A stretch of DNA of 64,000 bases from Mycobacterium sp. SMC-2 (GTDB taxonomy: Bacteria; Actinomycetota; Actinomycetes; Mycobacteriales; Mycobacteriaceae): positions 3,844,001-3,908,000 of the forward strand of contig NZ_CP079863.1 of NCBI RefSeq assembly GCF_025263485.1, in the 5' to 3' direction. Below are positions 32,290 through 41,700 of this stretch, in pieces. Below the pieces are notes generated by a model that ran no database searches, was not told the DNA's origin, and saw only the letters and a list, made by a program, of their open reading frames with translations. The stretch's first letter is position 1. Every line of letters starts with the position of its first letter. The position numbers were made by a program, and so were the translations under genes.

Positions 32290-33093
32290 TCAGCGCGCCG
32301 ACACGTAGTTGCCGTCGTCGACGACGAACGCGGGCCGCGAGTCGGTCGCGGTGTCGCGCACCATGCCGGAGGTCTTGCGCCGCCAGTGCGGCGTACCCCG
32401 CACGACGTCGCGAAAATCCATCGGATCCTCAAGCGCGCGAGTCACTTCCGCCTGCACCGACATGTACCCGTCGGGCTGGCCGGGCTGCTCGGTGTAGGTG
32501 CGGTAGTAGTTTGGGTCGCAGAATCGGGTGACCCGCGTCAATCGCCACGCCAGGCGCTCCATCGCCCACGTCAATGCCGTGGTCTTGTGCCCATAGAGCA
32601 CCGAGCGACCCGTTGCGGGGTCGACGCTGCGCGCGGCGAGCAGCACGCCATGACAGATGGCGGCCACGATCACTTCCCGTTTGAAGGCGTCCACGACGAG
32701 CCGGTGCAGGATGTCGCTGTCGATGTAGCTGCGCATGCCGCGGGCGCGATGTCCGCCGGGCAACAGCAGCGCGTCGATGCCGTCCAGGCCGGCGTGGGCC
32801 CACGCGATCGGGTGCTGGAAGTCGTTTGAGGCCAACATGTCCCGGTAGGCGCTGCGGCTGGCCTTGTTTGCGCGCAGTATCAGCCCGATGGCCGGGATGG
32901 CGCCGAGCACCGGCAGGGCGGACCACACGTCCAACCCGCGACCGCTCACCATGATGTCGTCGGCCGCCCCGGGCGCTCCGCTTTCGGTGGCGAAGACCAC
33001 CCGATGGCCGTCGCGGGTCAGGACGCGCCAGCTGACGGCGACCTCCGTCGGGTCGAAGTCGACGTCCGGAATCGGAATGAGGACGGTGCCCAT
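32290..33093 (-). CDS. DJ-1/PfpI-type glutamine amidotransferase-like protein
   Basis: 267 aa. A class I glutamine-amidotransferase-like domain with the nucleophile elbow AICHGVL, Cys147, preceded by LLPGGH. This is the DJ-1/PfpI superfamily, which includes chaperones, glyoxalases, hydratases and proteases, so no reaction is assigned. The ~60 residues between strands 2 and 4 (VWSALPVLGAIPAIGLIL) form a hydrophobic insertion, unusual for the short family members. It is 6 bp downstream of the PPOX-fold gene and probably cotranscribed. Confidence 0.85.
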   Translation of the reverse strand: MGTVLIPIPDVDFDPTEVAVSWRVLTRDGHRVVFATESGAPGAADDIMVSGRGLDVWSALPVLGAIPAIGLILRANKASRSAYRDMLASNDFQHPIAWAHAGLDGIDALLLPGGHRARGMRSYIDSDILHRLVVDAFKREVIVAAICHGVLLAARSVDPATGRSVLYGHKTTALTWAMERLAWRLTRVTRFCDPNYYRTYTEQPGQPDGYMSVQAEVTRALEDPMDFRDVVRGTPHWRRKTSGMVRDTATDSRPAFVVDDGNYVSAR

Positions 33094-33099
33094 CCGCCC

Positions 33100-33486
33100 T
33101 TACCCCTTCGCCACCCTGAGCTCGAGACCGACGTTGTTCTCCATGCCGCCGCGCAGCTTGCTGACGAAGTTGAACACCTTGCCCACGATGCCGTAACGCT
33201 GTCCGATCGCGTGGTAGACGGCGGCCGTCTGCGATGTGTCGAGGATGGCGGCGGCGCCTTCCACGGTCTCGCTGGTCGGCCGGCCCTGCATGGTGCAGGT
33301 GGCCAGCGTGACCCGCGAAGTGTTGCGGATCCGCTTGACCTTCCATGACTTTTCCTGGGTCATGACCAGCAGCCGATCCTGGTCGGCGGCCGCCCACACC
33401 GGTGTCGGCTTGGGTTTGCCGTCCTTGGTGAAGGTGGTCAGCAGGATGTATTGCGCCTTGGCGAGATCGGCGAAGGTGGGCGTCAC
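33100..33486 (-). CDS. PPOX-fold, probably F420-binding protein, Rv2061c-like
   Basis: 128 aa from GTG 33486. The split-barrel fold of the pyridoxamine-phosphate-oxidase/FDOR superfamily is seen in YILLTTFTKDGKPKPTPVWAA and RVTLATCTMQG. Mycobacterial proteins of this length are mostly F420 or flavin dependent oxidoreductases. In M. tuberculosis the matching gene, Rv2061c, is next to cobN; here several genes have been inserted in between. Substrate unknown. It starts just beside a hairpin repeat, from which it is separated by about 30 bp. Confidence 0.85.
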   Translation of the reverse strand: MTPTFADLAKAQYILLTTFTKDGKPKPTPVWAAADQDRLLVMTQEKSWKVKRIRNTSRVTLATCTMQGRPTSETVEGAAAILDTSQTAAVYHAIGQRYGIVGKVFNFVSKLRGGMENNVGLELRVAKG

Positions 33487-33513
33487 GGTGTCAACCTACC
33501 CCGCCATGGTGCC

Positions 33514-33573
33514 GCGAGCAGACGCAGAATCGCACCGCAGAGACCGCGATAGTGCGATTCTGCGTCTGCTCGC
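33514..33573. repeat. Perfect 22-bp inverted repeat, hairpin element copy 1
   Basis: Arms 33514-33535 and 33552-33573 are exact reverse complements, with a 16-base loop. The arm begins GCGAGCAGACGCAGAATCGC. The element lies between the divergent PPOX-fold and DUF1214 genes. A related copy occurs at 38711-38770. There is no T-tract after the stem, so it is not a classical terminator. Confidence 0.9.
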
Positions 33574-33641
33574 CAGGGGACGGCGGCAGATGCGACGTTG
33601 ACTTTCGGGCCGCTGCGCTGCGATAGTCATCAGCGTTAGCC

Positions 33642-33656
33642 GAAAATACTATTTTC
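33642..33656. promoter_or_regulatory. AT-rich palindrome before DUF1214 operon
   Basis: GAAAATACTATTTTC is a perfect 15-bp palindrome around one central base, in an AT-rich island of a GC-rich genome, 14 bp before the GTG at 33670. TACTAT could also serve as a -10 hexamer. A repressor bound here would block transcription; the TetR protein encoded at 36045 in the same operon is a natural candidate. Confidence 0.45.
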
Positions 33657-33669
33657 ATTTAAAGGCCTT

Positions 33670-34899
33670 GTGGACGTGAGCGACCCGAAGAACCCGCTGG
33701 CGTGGTTGCCGTTCTCGATCGCCGAGGCGGCGCTATCTGGCGCCCACGGCGATGGCGGTCTCGCACAGGCCTGGCCATACCTCTTGGACCGGCTCCGCGA
33801 AGCCGCAGAACACGTGAAATCCCATCCCGCGAACCTGAATCGAGCCGATGCCGCTGCCGGCATCCGGCATCTGCTCGTGCTGCTCGCCGCGGGCATCGAC
33901 GAGGTGTTGCGGTTCGATCCGGATCCGATCCTGCGTGTCCAGCGCACCAGCACCGATGACGTCGTGACGTGGGGAATGGAATGTCCGGACTGCATTTACA
34001 CCCGCGCCGTGCTCTGCGGCGGGGAGAGCTACCGACTGTTCGGCAATCGCGGCACCGCCCGCTACGTCGGGCTGCAGACGATGAGCGGCATCGCGGCGAC
34101 GGCCAACGAACTGGTCGACGAGCTCGAGGTGGACGCGGACGGAAACTTCGAAGTGGTGCTTTCCCCGTCCGAGCAGACGGGCAACTGGATGCGTCTCACC
34201 GGCGAGCATCCCACGCTGACGGTGCGGCACTTCTTCTACGACTGGGACACCGAGGTGGCATCGTCGCTGCGCATCGAGCGGCTCGGCGAGCCGGCGAAGG
34301 CCACCAGCGCTTCGGTCGATGCTGACCTGGCCCTGACGAGGCAGCTGGTCGCCCTGGGCGACTTCGTCCGAGACAACCTGTCGTTCTTCTTGCAGTTCGG
34401 TGCGGCGGCGCCACCCAACGGGTTCTTGCCCCCGATCGACCGCACCGATATGGGAGCCGCGGCGGAGAACCGGCCGGTGATCGGCCGGTGGGAGCTGCAC
34501 CCCGGCGAGGCGCTGATCGTCGAAGTCGAACCGCCGGAAGGCATTTACTGGAGCTTCTCCGTCGGCAACCCGTGGTGGGAGACCATCCATTACGGCCGCC
34601 ACCAATCCAGCCTCAACGGCCATCAGGCCGCGGTGGATTCCGACGGCCTCGTGCGCGCGGTGCTGTGCGCCGAGGATCCCGGAGTCGCGAATTGGCTCGA
34701 CACCGCCGGACACAGCAACGGACCCATCATCCTGCGCTGCGTGCGCACCATCACGGCGCCGACGCCGACGGCGCGCGTCGTGCCATTCCACGATATCCGC
34801 GCCGAATTGCCTTCGGATACCGCCGAAGTCACCGCCGAGCAGCGGGCAGCTATTCTCGCGGCTCGCCGCCGCGCCGTACACGAAAGGTTCGGACGGTGA
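33670..34899 (+). CDS. DUF1214-domain protein
   Basis: 409 aa from GTG 33670 (a GTG at 33676 is also possible). The C-terminal ~130 residues carry the DUF1214 pattern: YWSFSVGNPWWET, then DSDG, DPGVANWLDTAGH and GPIILR. The N-terminal half is mainly helical. Function of the family is unknown; in mycobacteria it is often found beside sulfotransferase-like genes, as here, where its TGA overlaps the GTG start of the next gene (34896-34899). No signal peptide is seen. Confidence 0.82.
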   Translation: MDVSDPKNPLAWLPFSIAEAALSGAHGDGGLAQAWPYLLDRLREAAEHVKSHPANLNRADAAAGIRHLLVLLAAGIDEVLRFDPDPILRVQRTSTDDVVTWGMECPDCIYTRAVLCGGESYRLFGNRGTARYVGLQTMSGIAATANELVDELEVDADGNFEVVLSPSEQTGNWMRLTGEHPTLTVRHFFYDWDTEVASSLRIERLGEPAKATSASVDADLALTRQLVALGDFVRDNLSFFLQFGAAAPPNGFLPPIDRTDMGAAAENRPVIGRWELHPGEALIVEVEPPEGIYWSFSVGNPWWETIHYGRHQSSLNGHQAAVDSDGLVRAVLCAEDPGVANWLDTAGHSNGPIILRCVRTITAPTPTARVVPFHDIRAELPSDTAEVTAEQRAAILAARRRAVHERFGR

Positions 34900-36041
34900 C
34901 GTTCGACGCTGACGAGCTAGAGGACGCTGCCCGAGCGGCAACCGGTCTCGAGGATTTCGGCTCGGCATACTATCGCGAGGGACTGGAGCGGATCGTCGAG
35001 GCGCTGAACACCGAGGCGGACCTCAACGACATGGGCCGGGTCATCCAACAGGCCACAATCAGCAACGCCCTGATCCAGCGCCTCAAGGTCGAGGACACCT
35101 ACCGCCGGCACCCCGAGATCGAGAACCAGGTGGTTGGCGGACCGGTCTTCGTCATCGGATTACCCCGCACCGGCACCACCGCTTTGAGCCAGCTGGTGGC
35201 CGCCGACCCTCAGTTCCGGTCTTTGCGCATGTGGGAATCCCAGGCTCCCACCCCGCCGCCGGAGACGGCCACCGAGCACAGCGACCCGCGAATCGCGCAG
35301 GCCGAGGCCGGCCTGAAGATGCTCGACGAGATGTTCCCACTGATGAAGACGCTCTACAACTCCGAGCCCACGGCCCCGACCGAATGCCAGGACCTCATGG
35401 GAATGAGCTTTCGCACCTTCCACTTCGACGGCGCCGTCCGCGCGCCACGCTACCTGGCGTGGCTGATGGATTGCGACATGCGTGAAACGTACACATTTCA
35501 CCGGCGGGTGCTGAAGCTCCTGCAATGGCACTGCCCGCCCGATTTGTGGCACCTCAAGACGCCCGTACACATGTTCGCCCTCGACGCGCTCGTCGAGGCA
35601 TACCCGAACGCCAAATTCCTGTGGAGCCACCGTGATCCGGCCAAGGTGATGGGCTCTGTGTGCAGTCTGATCCAGTACGTGCGGAGCTGGAGCAGCGACC
35701 GCAACGACGCCAGGGAGCTTGGCGCCGAGCAGGTCGACAGTTGGGTCGAAGGCGTACGGCGGGCGATGGATTTCCGCAACCGCAACGGCGACAAGCGATT
35801 CGTCGACGTCTCCTTCGCCGATCTGCAAACCGATCCCGTGCGCACCTTACAAACCAGCTACGAATCCCTGGGTTTGGAGTTCACCGATGCCACTTTGCAT
35901 TCGGTCACGCAATGGGCGCGGGGGCACCGTCCCGGGTCACGCGGTACCCACGAATACGATTTGACCGACTACGGCCTGACTCCCGAAGGTGTCCGCGAGC
36001 GGTTCGCCGACTACCTCGCCGCCTACGACGCGACCGCCTGA
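34896..36041 (+). CDS. PAPS-type sulfotransferase family protein
   Basis: 381 aa from GTG 34896, overlapping the DUF1214 stop. After an N-terminal helical domain, GLPRTGTT at 88-95 is the 5'-phosphosulfate-binding loop for PAPS. WSHRDP near 250 supplies the Arg/Ser that would bind the 3'-phosphate. It belongs to the large mycobacterial group of single-domain sulfotransferase-like proteins, several of which act on lipids or sterols. Acceptor unknown. Next gene, a TetR regulator, starts 4 bp later. Confidence 0.88.
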   Translation: MTFDADELEDAARAATGLEDFGSAYYREGLERIVEALNTEADLNDMGRVIQQATISNALIQRLKVEDTYRRHPEIENQVVGGPVFVIGLPRTGTTALSQLVAADPQFRSLRMWESQAPTPPPETATEHSDPRIAQAEAGLKMLDEMFPLMKTLYNSEPTAPTECQDLMGMSFRTFHFDGAVRAPRYLAWLMDCDMRETYTFHRRVLKLLQWHCPPDLWHLKTPVHMFALDALVEAYPNAKFLWSHRDPAKVMGSVCSLIQYVRSWSSDRNDARELGAEQVDSWVEGVRRAMDFRNRNGDKRFVDVSFADLQTDPVRTLQTSYESLGLEFTDATLHSVTQWARGHRPGSRGTHEYDLTDYGLTPEGVRERFADYLAAYDATA

Positions 36042-36044
36042 ACC

Positions 36045-36683
36045 GTGAGTGCCCCACGCACGCGGCGACGCGACAAGCTGAGTCCCGACCCCACGGTGCG
36101 CCGGACGATCCTGGCCGCCGCGTCGGCCACTCTGCGGGAGCAAGGGATCCAAGGGTTCAGCATCGCCGCGGTCCTCGACCGTGCCGCATTGGGCACCCGC
36201 GCGTTCTATCGGCATTTCGGCTCCAAGGATGAACTGGTGGCCGCACTCTTCCTGGACATGGCGCGCGTAGAGGAGCGGCGACTGCGACGCCGCATGGCTT
36301 CCGCCACCACGGAGGTCGGCACGGTGGCGGCGTGGATCGACGGACGACTAGACCTGGCGTTCGACGACAACATCAAATCCGACCTGCGTCGCGTATCGCT
36401 GGAGGCTCAATCGCAGATGTTCGTGTCCCCCAAGCTGATCCAGCCCGCCTACACGCAGTTGCTGGCGCCGCTCAGCGAGGCTTTGCAGCGCGGCCTGCAG
36501 CGCGGGGTGTTTTCTCACATCGACCCGGTGGGCGACGCGCAGGCGATCCACGCCGTGGTGTGGGCCGCCATCGAGCGGCAATGGGCGACCGGCGATTGTG
36601 ACCGCGACGGTGTCCGCGAACGCATCCTGCGTTTCTGCTTGGGCGGCCTGGGCGTGACCGAAAAAGCGATCGCCCAGGTTTAG
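36045..36683 (+). CDS. TetR family regulator
   Basis: 212 aa from GTG 36045. The N-terminal helix-turn-helix is clear: RRTILAAASATLREQG, then FSIAAVLDRAALGTRAFYRHFGSKDELVAAL at about 19-66. The C-terminal part is a helical ligand-binding domain. It lies inside the DUF1214-sulfotransferase-SDR operon and probably regulates it, perhaps through the palindrome at 33642. Ligand unknown. Confidence 0.9.
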   Translation: MSAPRTRRRDKLSPDPTVRRTILAAASATLREQGIQGFSIAAVLDRAALGTRAFYRHFGSKDELVAALFLDMARVEERRLRRRMASATTEVGTVAAWIDGRLDLAFDDNIKSDLRRVSLEAQSQMFVSPKLIQPAYTQLLAPLSEALQRGLQRGVFSHIDPVGDAQAIHAVVWAAIERQWATGDCDRDGVRERILRFCLGGLGVTEKAIAQV

Positions 36684-36714
36684 CCAACCGCACACAAACC
36701 GGAGGGAGACACAG

Positions 36715-37518
36715 ATGGACCTGGGCTTCGCGGGGTCGACGGCCGTGGTCACGGGCGGCAGCAAGGGCATGGGGCTGGCCATCGCCGAAACCCTTGCGGC
36801 CGAAGGAGCCAGCGTGGCGGTGATGGCCCGAGGCCAGGGGGCGCTGGATGCCGCGGTGACCTCACTGCGCGCGGCGGGCGCCCCGGATGCCGTCGGGATC
36901 AGCGTGGACATGGCCGATGCCGAGTCCATCGCAGACGGCTTCGCCGCGATCTCCGAGCGTTGGGGACGGCTCAACAGCCTTGTCCACACGATAGGACCGG
37001 GTGACGGCTATTTCGAGCAGATGGACGACGCACAATGGAACGACGCCTTTGCGCTGGGCACGATGTCGGCCGTGCGATCGATCCGCTCCGCGCTGCCGTT
37101 GCTGCGATCGGCGGATTGGGCGCGCATCGTGACGCTGTCCGCGCACTCGATCCAGCGGCAAAACCCGCGCCTCGTCGCCTACACGGCCTCAAAGGCGGCG
37201 TTGGCCAGCATCACCAAGAACTTATCCAAAAGCCTTGCCCAAGACGGCATCCTGGTCAATTGCGTGTGCCCCGGGACCATCGTGACTGCCAGCTTCACGG
37301 AGGTACTGAAGGACATCCTCGCCGCCGATGGCCTCGACGCCACCAATCCGGTCGATGTGATGACCTGGATCGACAACAACTTTCACCAGCCCTGCGACCT
37401 GGGTCGCGCCGGACTTCCCGAAGAGGTCGCCTCCATTACTGCCTATCTGGCGTCGCGGCGAAACGGTTACGTCACGGGCGCCACCGTCAACGTGGACGGC
37501 GGGTCGGACTTCATCTGA
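36715..37518 (+). CDS. Short-chain dehydrogenase/reductase
   Basis: 267 aa, ATG preceded by GGAGGGAGA. Motifs: TGGSKGMG cofactor turn at 14-21, Ser in TLSAHS, YTASK with catalytic Tyr and Lys, and the C-terminal NVDGGSDFI typical of the FabG-like SDR group. The usual NNAG is replaced by HTIG, a variation seen in some family members. It should use NAD(P)(H); the substrate may be the compound handled by the DUF1214 and sulfotransferase proteins, which is inference. Last gene of that operon. Confidence 0.88.
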   Translation: MDLGFAGSTAVVTGGSKGMGLAIAETLAAEGASVAVMARGQGALDAAVTSLRAAGAPDAVGISVDMADAESIADGFAAISERWGRLNSLVHTIGPGDGYFEQMDDAQWNDAFALGTMSAVRSIRSALPLLRSADWARIVTLSAHSIQRQNPRLVAYTASKAALASITKNLSKSLAQDGILVNCVCPGTIVTASFTEVLKDILAADGLDATNPVDVMTWIDNNFHQPCDLGRAGLPEEVASITAYLASRRNGYVTGATVNVDGGSDFI

Positions 37519-37549
37519 CCGGCTGCCGCTCCGCTTCCAGATCGGGGTG

Positions 37550-38104
37550 TCAACCTACGGCAAATTGGGCGGTGAGCACACGCCGCACCCGCCGCAGCGG
37601 GGTCGGCGACCGTTGCGCCACCGACATGATGACCGCACCCTCTACGGCGGCAACCGCGGTGGTGGCCAGATCGGCGGCCGCCGATCGCTCCACGCCGGCT
37701 TCGCGGAGCAGCTGCGCCAGCAGGCCCTCCCACCTGCTGAAAGCCGCTGCCGCCGCGTCGGCAGCGGCAGGCGCCTCCGCGCGGCCCAACGTCGCCGCGA
37801 CGATCGGGCAGCCCGCCGTGTAGTCACTGTCGGCCAGCATCGCTTCCCACATCTGCAGGAAGGCGGCCACCGCCCGCGCGGGATCGTCGTCGTGCATGCA
37901 GTCCTGGATGGCGGCGGTGAGCTCGGCGCCGGCGGCGTCGGTTGCCGCCTCGACAAGTTCTGGTTTCCCGCCGGGGAAGTTCAGATAGAGCGTTCGGCGT
38001 GCCAGGCCGGAGTGGTCGAGCAGCGCCGACACGCTCGCGCCGGCGACCCCGGCGGTCCGAATGAGCGCAATTGCGCTGGCAATCAACCGCTCCCGTGCAG
38101 ACAT
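37550..38104 (-). CDS. TetR family regulator of divergent Ddn-like gene
   Basis: 184 aa from ATG 38104; the frame is open upstream but that part overlaps the divergent gene. The helix-turn-helix spans about 5-50 (RLIASAIALIRTAG, SALLDHSGLARRTLYLNFPGGKPELV). It is divergent from the nitroreductase-like gene at 38219, and two related palindromes lie between them. This is the standard arrangement of a local TetR repressor. The C-terminal domain resembles the LmrA/YxaF group (CPIVAATLGR). Ligand unknown. Confidence 0.88.
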   Translation of the reverse strand: MSARERLIASAIALIRTAGVAGASVSALLDHSGLARRTLYLNFPGGKPELVEAATDAAGAELTAAIQDCMHDDDPARAVAAFLQMWEAMLADSDYTAGCPIVAATLGRAEAPAAADAAAAAFSRWEGLLAQLLREAGVERSAAADLATTAVAAVEGAVIMSVAQRSPTPLRRVRRVLTAQFAVG

Positions 38105-38141
38105 CGATCTTCCTCGCCTTCGCCCGTCACCACCCACTTGC

Positions 38142-38195
38142 GGTAGACCGATTATTCTACTAGATTGCGCAGAATGGTAGACCGATCGATCTACC
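38142..38195. promoter_or_regulatory. Paired TetR operator palindromes
   Basis: GGTAGACCGATTATTCTAC starts at 38142 and GGTAGACCGATCGATCTACC lies at 38176-38195. Both share the half-site GGTAGA-CCGAT and its inverted partner TCTAC, and start 34 bp apart. They fill the gap between the divergent TetR gene and the Ddn-like gene, so the repressor probably controls both. Confidence 0.6.
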
Positions 38196-38218
38196 GAGAC
38201 GAGGATCGGAGGCTGACG

Positions 38219-38680
38219 ATGTGGAGCAACGCGGCTGACCCCACCACCACCCGGCGGGCCGTCCGGAAGTTTCGCAGGGAGCGCCTCATCGGTCGCTACG
38301 TCGCCAATCCCGCCGTGGCATTGCTCGGCCGCCTCGGCATCCGGACGACCTTCGCGACGGAGCTCGAAACGACCGGCCGAAAATCCGGGGTTCGCCGCCG
38401 TGTTCCCGTTTCCGCCAACTTCGACGGTGCGGGCGCGTGGGTGATTTCCCAGCACGGGCGACGCTCCGGGTGGGCCCTCAACATCACGGCCGACCCCAAA
38501 GTGCGCATCCGGCAAGGCGACCGGTGGCGTTCCGGCATCGCCCGGTTCGAACCCGATGACGACCCAGCGAAGCGGGCCAGCACATTCGCGACGTCGCGGC
38601 TGCTGTCGCCAGTCGTCGCGGCGACGTTTCGCGCACTGCAGTCCGACCCGATCAGCGTCCGTATCGACTTCACCGACTGA
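38219..38680 (+). CDS. Ddn-family (F420-dependent) nitroreductase-like protein
   Basis: 153 aa from ATG 38219, which has GGAGG at a good distance; the longer frame runs over the operator. It contains LETTGRKSGVRRRVPVS and later WALNITADPKVRI, signatures of the deazaflavin-dependent nitroreductase (Ddn/FDOR-A) family that uses F420H2. Family members reduce quinones, aflatoxins or nitroimidazoles. It is divergent from a TetR gene that probably controls it, suggesting induction by a small molecule. Confidence 0.88.
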   Translation: MWSNAADPTTTRRAVRKFRRERLIGRYVANPAVALLGRLGIRTTFATELETTGRKSGVRRRVPVSANFDGAGAWVISQHGRRSGWALNITADPKVRIRQGDRWRSGIARFEPDDDPAKRASTFATSRLLSPVVAATFRALQSDPISVRIDFTD

Positions 38681-38710
38681 CCCGGGTGCGAGGACGGTGC
38701 CGCTTAGCCC

Positions 38711-38770
38711 GCGAGCAGACGTAAACCTCGCACGGGAATGGTCTTTATGCGCGATCTTGCGTCTGCTCGC
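38711..38770. repeat. Hairpin element copy 2, imperfect inverted repeat
   Basis: GCGAGCAGACG at 38711-38721 is mirrored by CGTCTGCTCGC at 38760-38770, and the inner parts (CTCGCA / TGCGCGA) also partly pair. The outer arms are identical to those of the copy at 33514. It lies between the convergent Ddn-like gene and cobN, where a transcription-ending hairpin would be useful, but no T-tract follows. Confidence 0.8.
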
Positions 38771-38783
38771 CAACTTAACGGAG

Positions 38784-41700
38784 CTAGCCCTCCAGGTCAC
38801 CCTCGGTTTCCAGCAGCGCCTGACGCAGGCGAGAGAGCGTTTCCGCTTCCGGTTGTTCCCACATGCCGCGGCCGGCGGCCTCCAGCAGTCGTTCGGCCAT
38901 GCCGTGCAACGCCCAGGGGTTGGATTCCGCCATGAACTTGCGGTTCTCGGGATCCAGCACGTAGCTCTGGGTGAGTTGCTCGTACATCCAGTCGGCCAGC
39001 ACGTTCGCGGTGGCGTCGTAGCCGAACAGGTAGTCCACCGTCGCCGCCATTTCGAACGCGCCCTTGTACCCGTGTCGGCGCATCGCCGCCATCCAGCGCG
39101 GATTGACGACGCGGGCGCGAAACACCCGCGTGGTCTCCTCGGACAGGGTGCGGGTACGGATCGCGTCGGGCCTGGTGTTGTCCCCGATGTAGGCGGCCGG
39201 CGCCTGCCCGGTCAGCGCCCGGACCGTGGCCACCATGCCGCCGTGGTACTGGAAGTAGTCGTCGGAGTCGGCGATGTCGTGTTCGCGGGTGTCGGTGTTC
39301 TTGGCGGCCACCGCGATGCGCCGGTACTGGCGGTTCATGTCGTCGACCGCCTCGCGGCCATCCAGGTCGCGGCCGTAGGCGAACCCGCCCCACGCCGTGT
39401 ACACCTGTGCCAGGTCGGCGTCGTCGCGCCAGTTCCGACTGTCGATCAGCTGCAGCAGCCCGGCGCCGTAGGTGCCCGGCTTGGAACCGAAAATCCTTGT
39501 CGTGGAGCGTCGCTGGTCGCCATGCTGAGCCAGGTCGGCCTGCGCGTGCGCGCGCACGTAGTTGTCCTCGGCGGGCTCGTCGAGGCCGGCGACCAACCGC
39601 ACCGCGTCGTCGAGCATGGTCACCACGTGCGGGAAGGCGTCGCGGAAGAACCCCGAGATCCGCACCGTCACGTCGATGCGCGGACGGCCCAGCTCCGCCA
39701 GCGGAATCGGCGCGAGGTCGACGACACGCCGCGACGCGTCGTCCCAGACCGGCCGAACACCCAGCAGCGCAAGCACTTCGGCGATGTCGTCGCCGGCGGT
39801 GCGCATCGCCGAGGTGCCCCACACCGACAGCCCCACCGACTGCGGCCACCGCCCATGATCGTTGCGGTAGCGGGCAAGCAGCGAATCCGCCAGGGCCACA
39901 CCGGCTTCCCAGGCCAGCCGCGACGGCACCGCCTTGGGATCGACGGAGTAGAAGTTGCGGCCGGTGGGCAGCACGTTCACCAGGCCGCGCAGCGGTGATC
40001 CCGACGGGCCGGCCGGGATGAAGCGGCCGTCCAGCGCGTTGAGCACCTGCTCGATCTCGGCCGCGGTGCCGGCCAGCCTGGGCACCACTTCGGTGGCCGC
40101 GAACCGCAGCACCGCCGCCACCTCGGGATTGTCGGTGATGCGTTCGGCAGCATCGGGATCCCAGCCGCTGGCCTGCAGCGCCGCGACGAGCTCGCGGGCG
40201 GCGGCCTCGGCCGAGTCGACGGTCGCCCGTTCGTCGGTGCCGTCCTCGGCCAGCCCCAGCGCCTGTCGCAGGCCCGGCAGCACGTGCTCTCCGCCGAAAA
40301 GTTGGCGGGCCCGCAGGATTGCCAGCACGAGGTCGAGTTCGGCTTCCCTCGGGGGCTTTTGGCCCAGTATGTGCAGGCCGTCGCGAATTTGTACGTCCTT
40401 GATCTCGCAGAGCCAGCCGTCCACGTGCAGCAGCATGTCGTCGAACGAGTCCTCCGGGGGCCGCTCGGTCAGTCCGAGATCGTGGTCCATCTTGGCGGCC
40501 CGGATCAACGTCCAGATCTGTTGGCGGATGGCGGGCAGCTTGCCGGGATCGAGCGCGGCGACGTTGGCATGTTCGTCGAGCAGCTGCTCGAGACGCGCGA
40601 TGTCGCCGTAGGTTTCGGCGCGGGCCATCGGCGGGATGAGGTGGTCGACGAGCACGGCGTGCGCCCGGCGCTTGGCCTGGGTGCCCTCGCCGGGATCGTT
40701 GACCAGGAAGGGGTAAATCAGAGGCAGGTTGCCCAGCGCGGCGTCGGATCCGCAGGCCGCCGACATGCCTAGAGTCTTTCCGGGCAGCCATTCCAGGTTG
40801 CCGTGCTTGCCCAGGTGCACCACGGCGTGTGAGCCGAATCCGGTGTCCAGCCAGTGGTAGGCGGCCAGGTAGTGGTGGCTGGGCGGCAGGGCAGGGTCGT
40901 GGTAGATCGCCACCGGGTTCTCCCCGAAACCGCGAGGCGGCTGCACCATCAACACCAGGTTGTCCGCTTGCAGTGCGGCGATGACGATTTCACCGTCGGG
41001 ATCGCCTGTGCGGTCCACGAAGAGGTCGCCGGGCGGAGGGCCCCAATGCCGTATCACCTCGTCCCTGAGCTCGGCGGGCAGCGTGGCGAACCAGTCGCGA
41101 TACTCCTTGGCGGACAACCGGATCGGATTGCCGGTCAGTTGTCCTTCGGTGAGCCAGTCGGGGTCCTGGCCGCCGCGCTCGATCAACGCGTGGATGAGGG
41201 CGTCACCGTCGTTGGCATCCACCCCGGGAAGCTCGCCCACCTGGTACCCGCGCTCGCGCATCGCCCGCAGCAGCGCCACCGCGCTGGCGGGCGTGTCCAG
41301 GCCCACCGCGTTTCCGATCCGGGCGTGCTTGGTCGGATAGGCCGAAAACACCAGGGCGACCCGCTTGTCGGTCGGGCCGATATGGCGCAGCCGCGCGTGC
41401 CGGACCGCCAGGCCCGCGACGCGCGCGCACCGTTCCGGGTCGGCGACATAGGAGATCAGCCCGTCGTCGTCGATCTCTTTGAAAGAGAACGGGACCGTAA
41501 TGATGCGGCCGTCGAACTCGGGCACTGCGACCTGGCTGGCCACGTCGAGCGGGCTGAGCCCGTCGTCGTTTTCGCTCCACTGGGCCCGGGAGCTGGTCAG
41601 GCACAACCCTTGCAGGATCGGAATGTCCAGGGCCGCCAGGTGTTCGACGTTCCAGCTGTCGTCATCGCCGCCGGCGGACACCGTGGCCGGCTTCAGTCCG

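Noticed and set aside
33514..33573. Intrinsic terminator
   Set aside because: Strong stem but no T-tract, and it lies between divergent genes where no terminator is needed.
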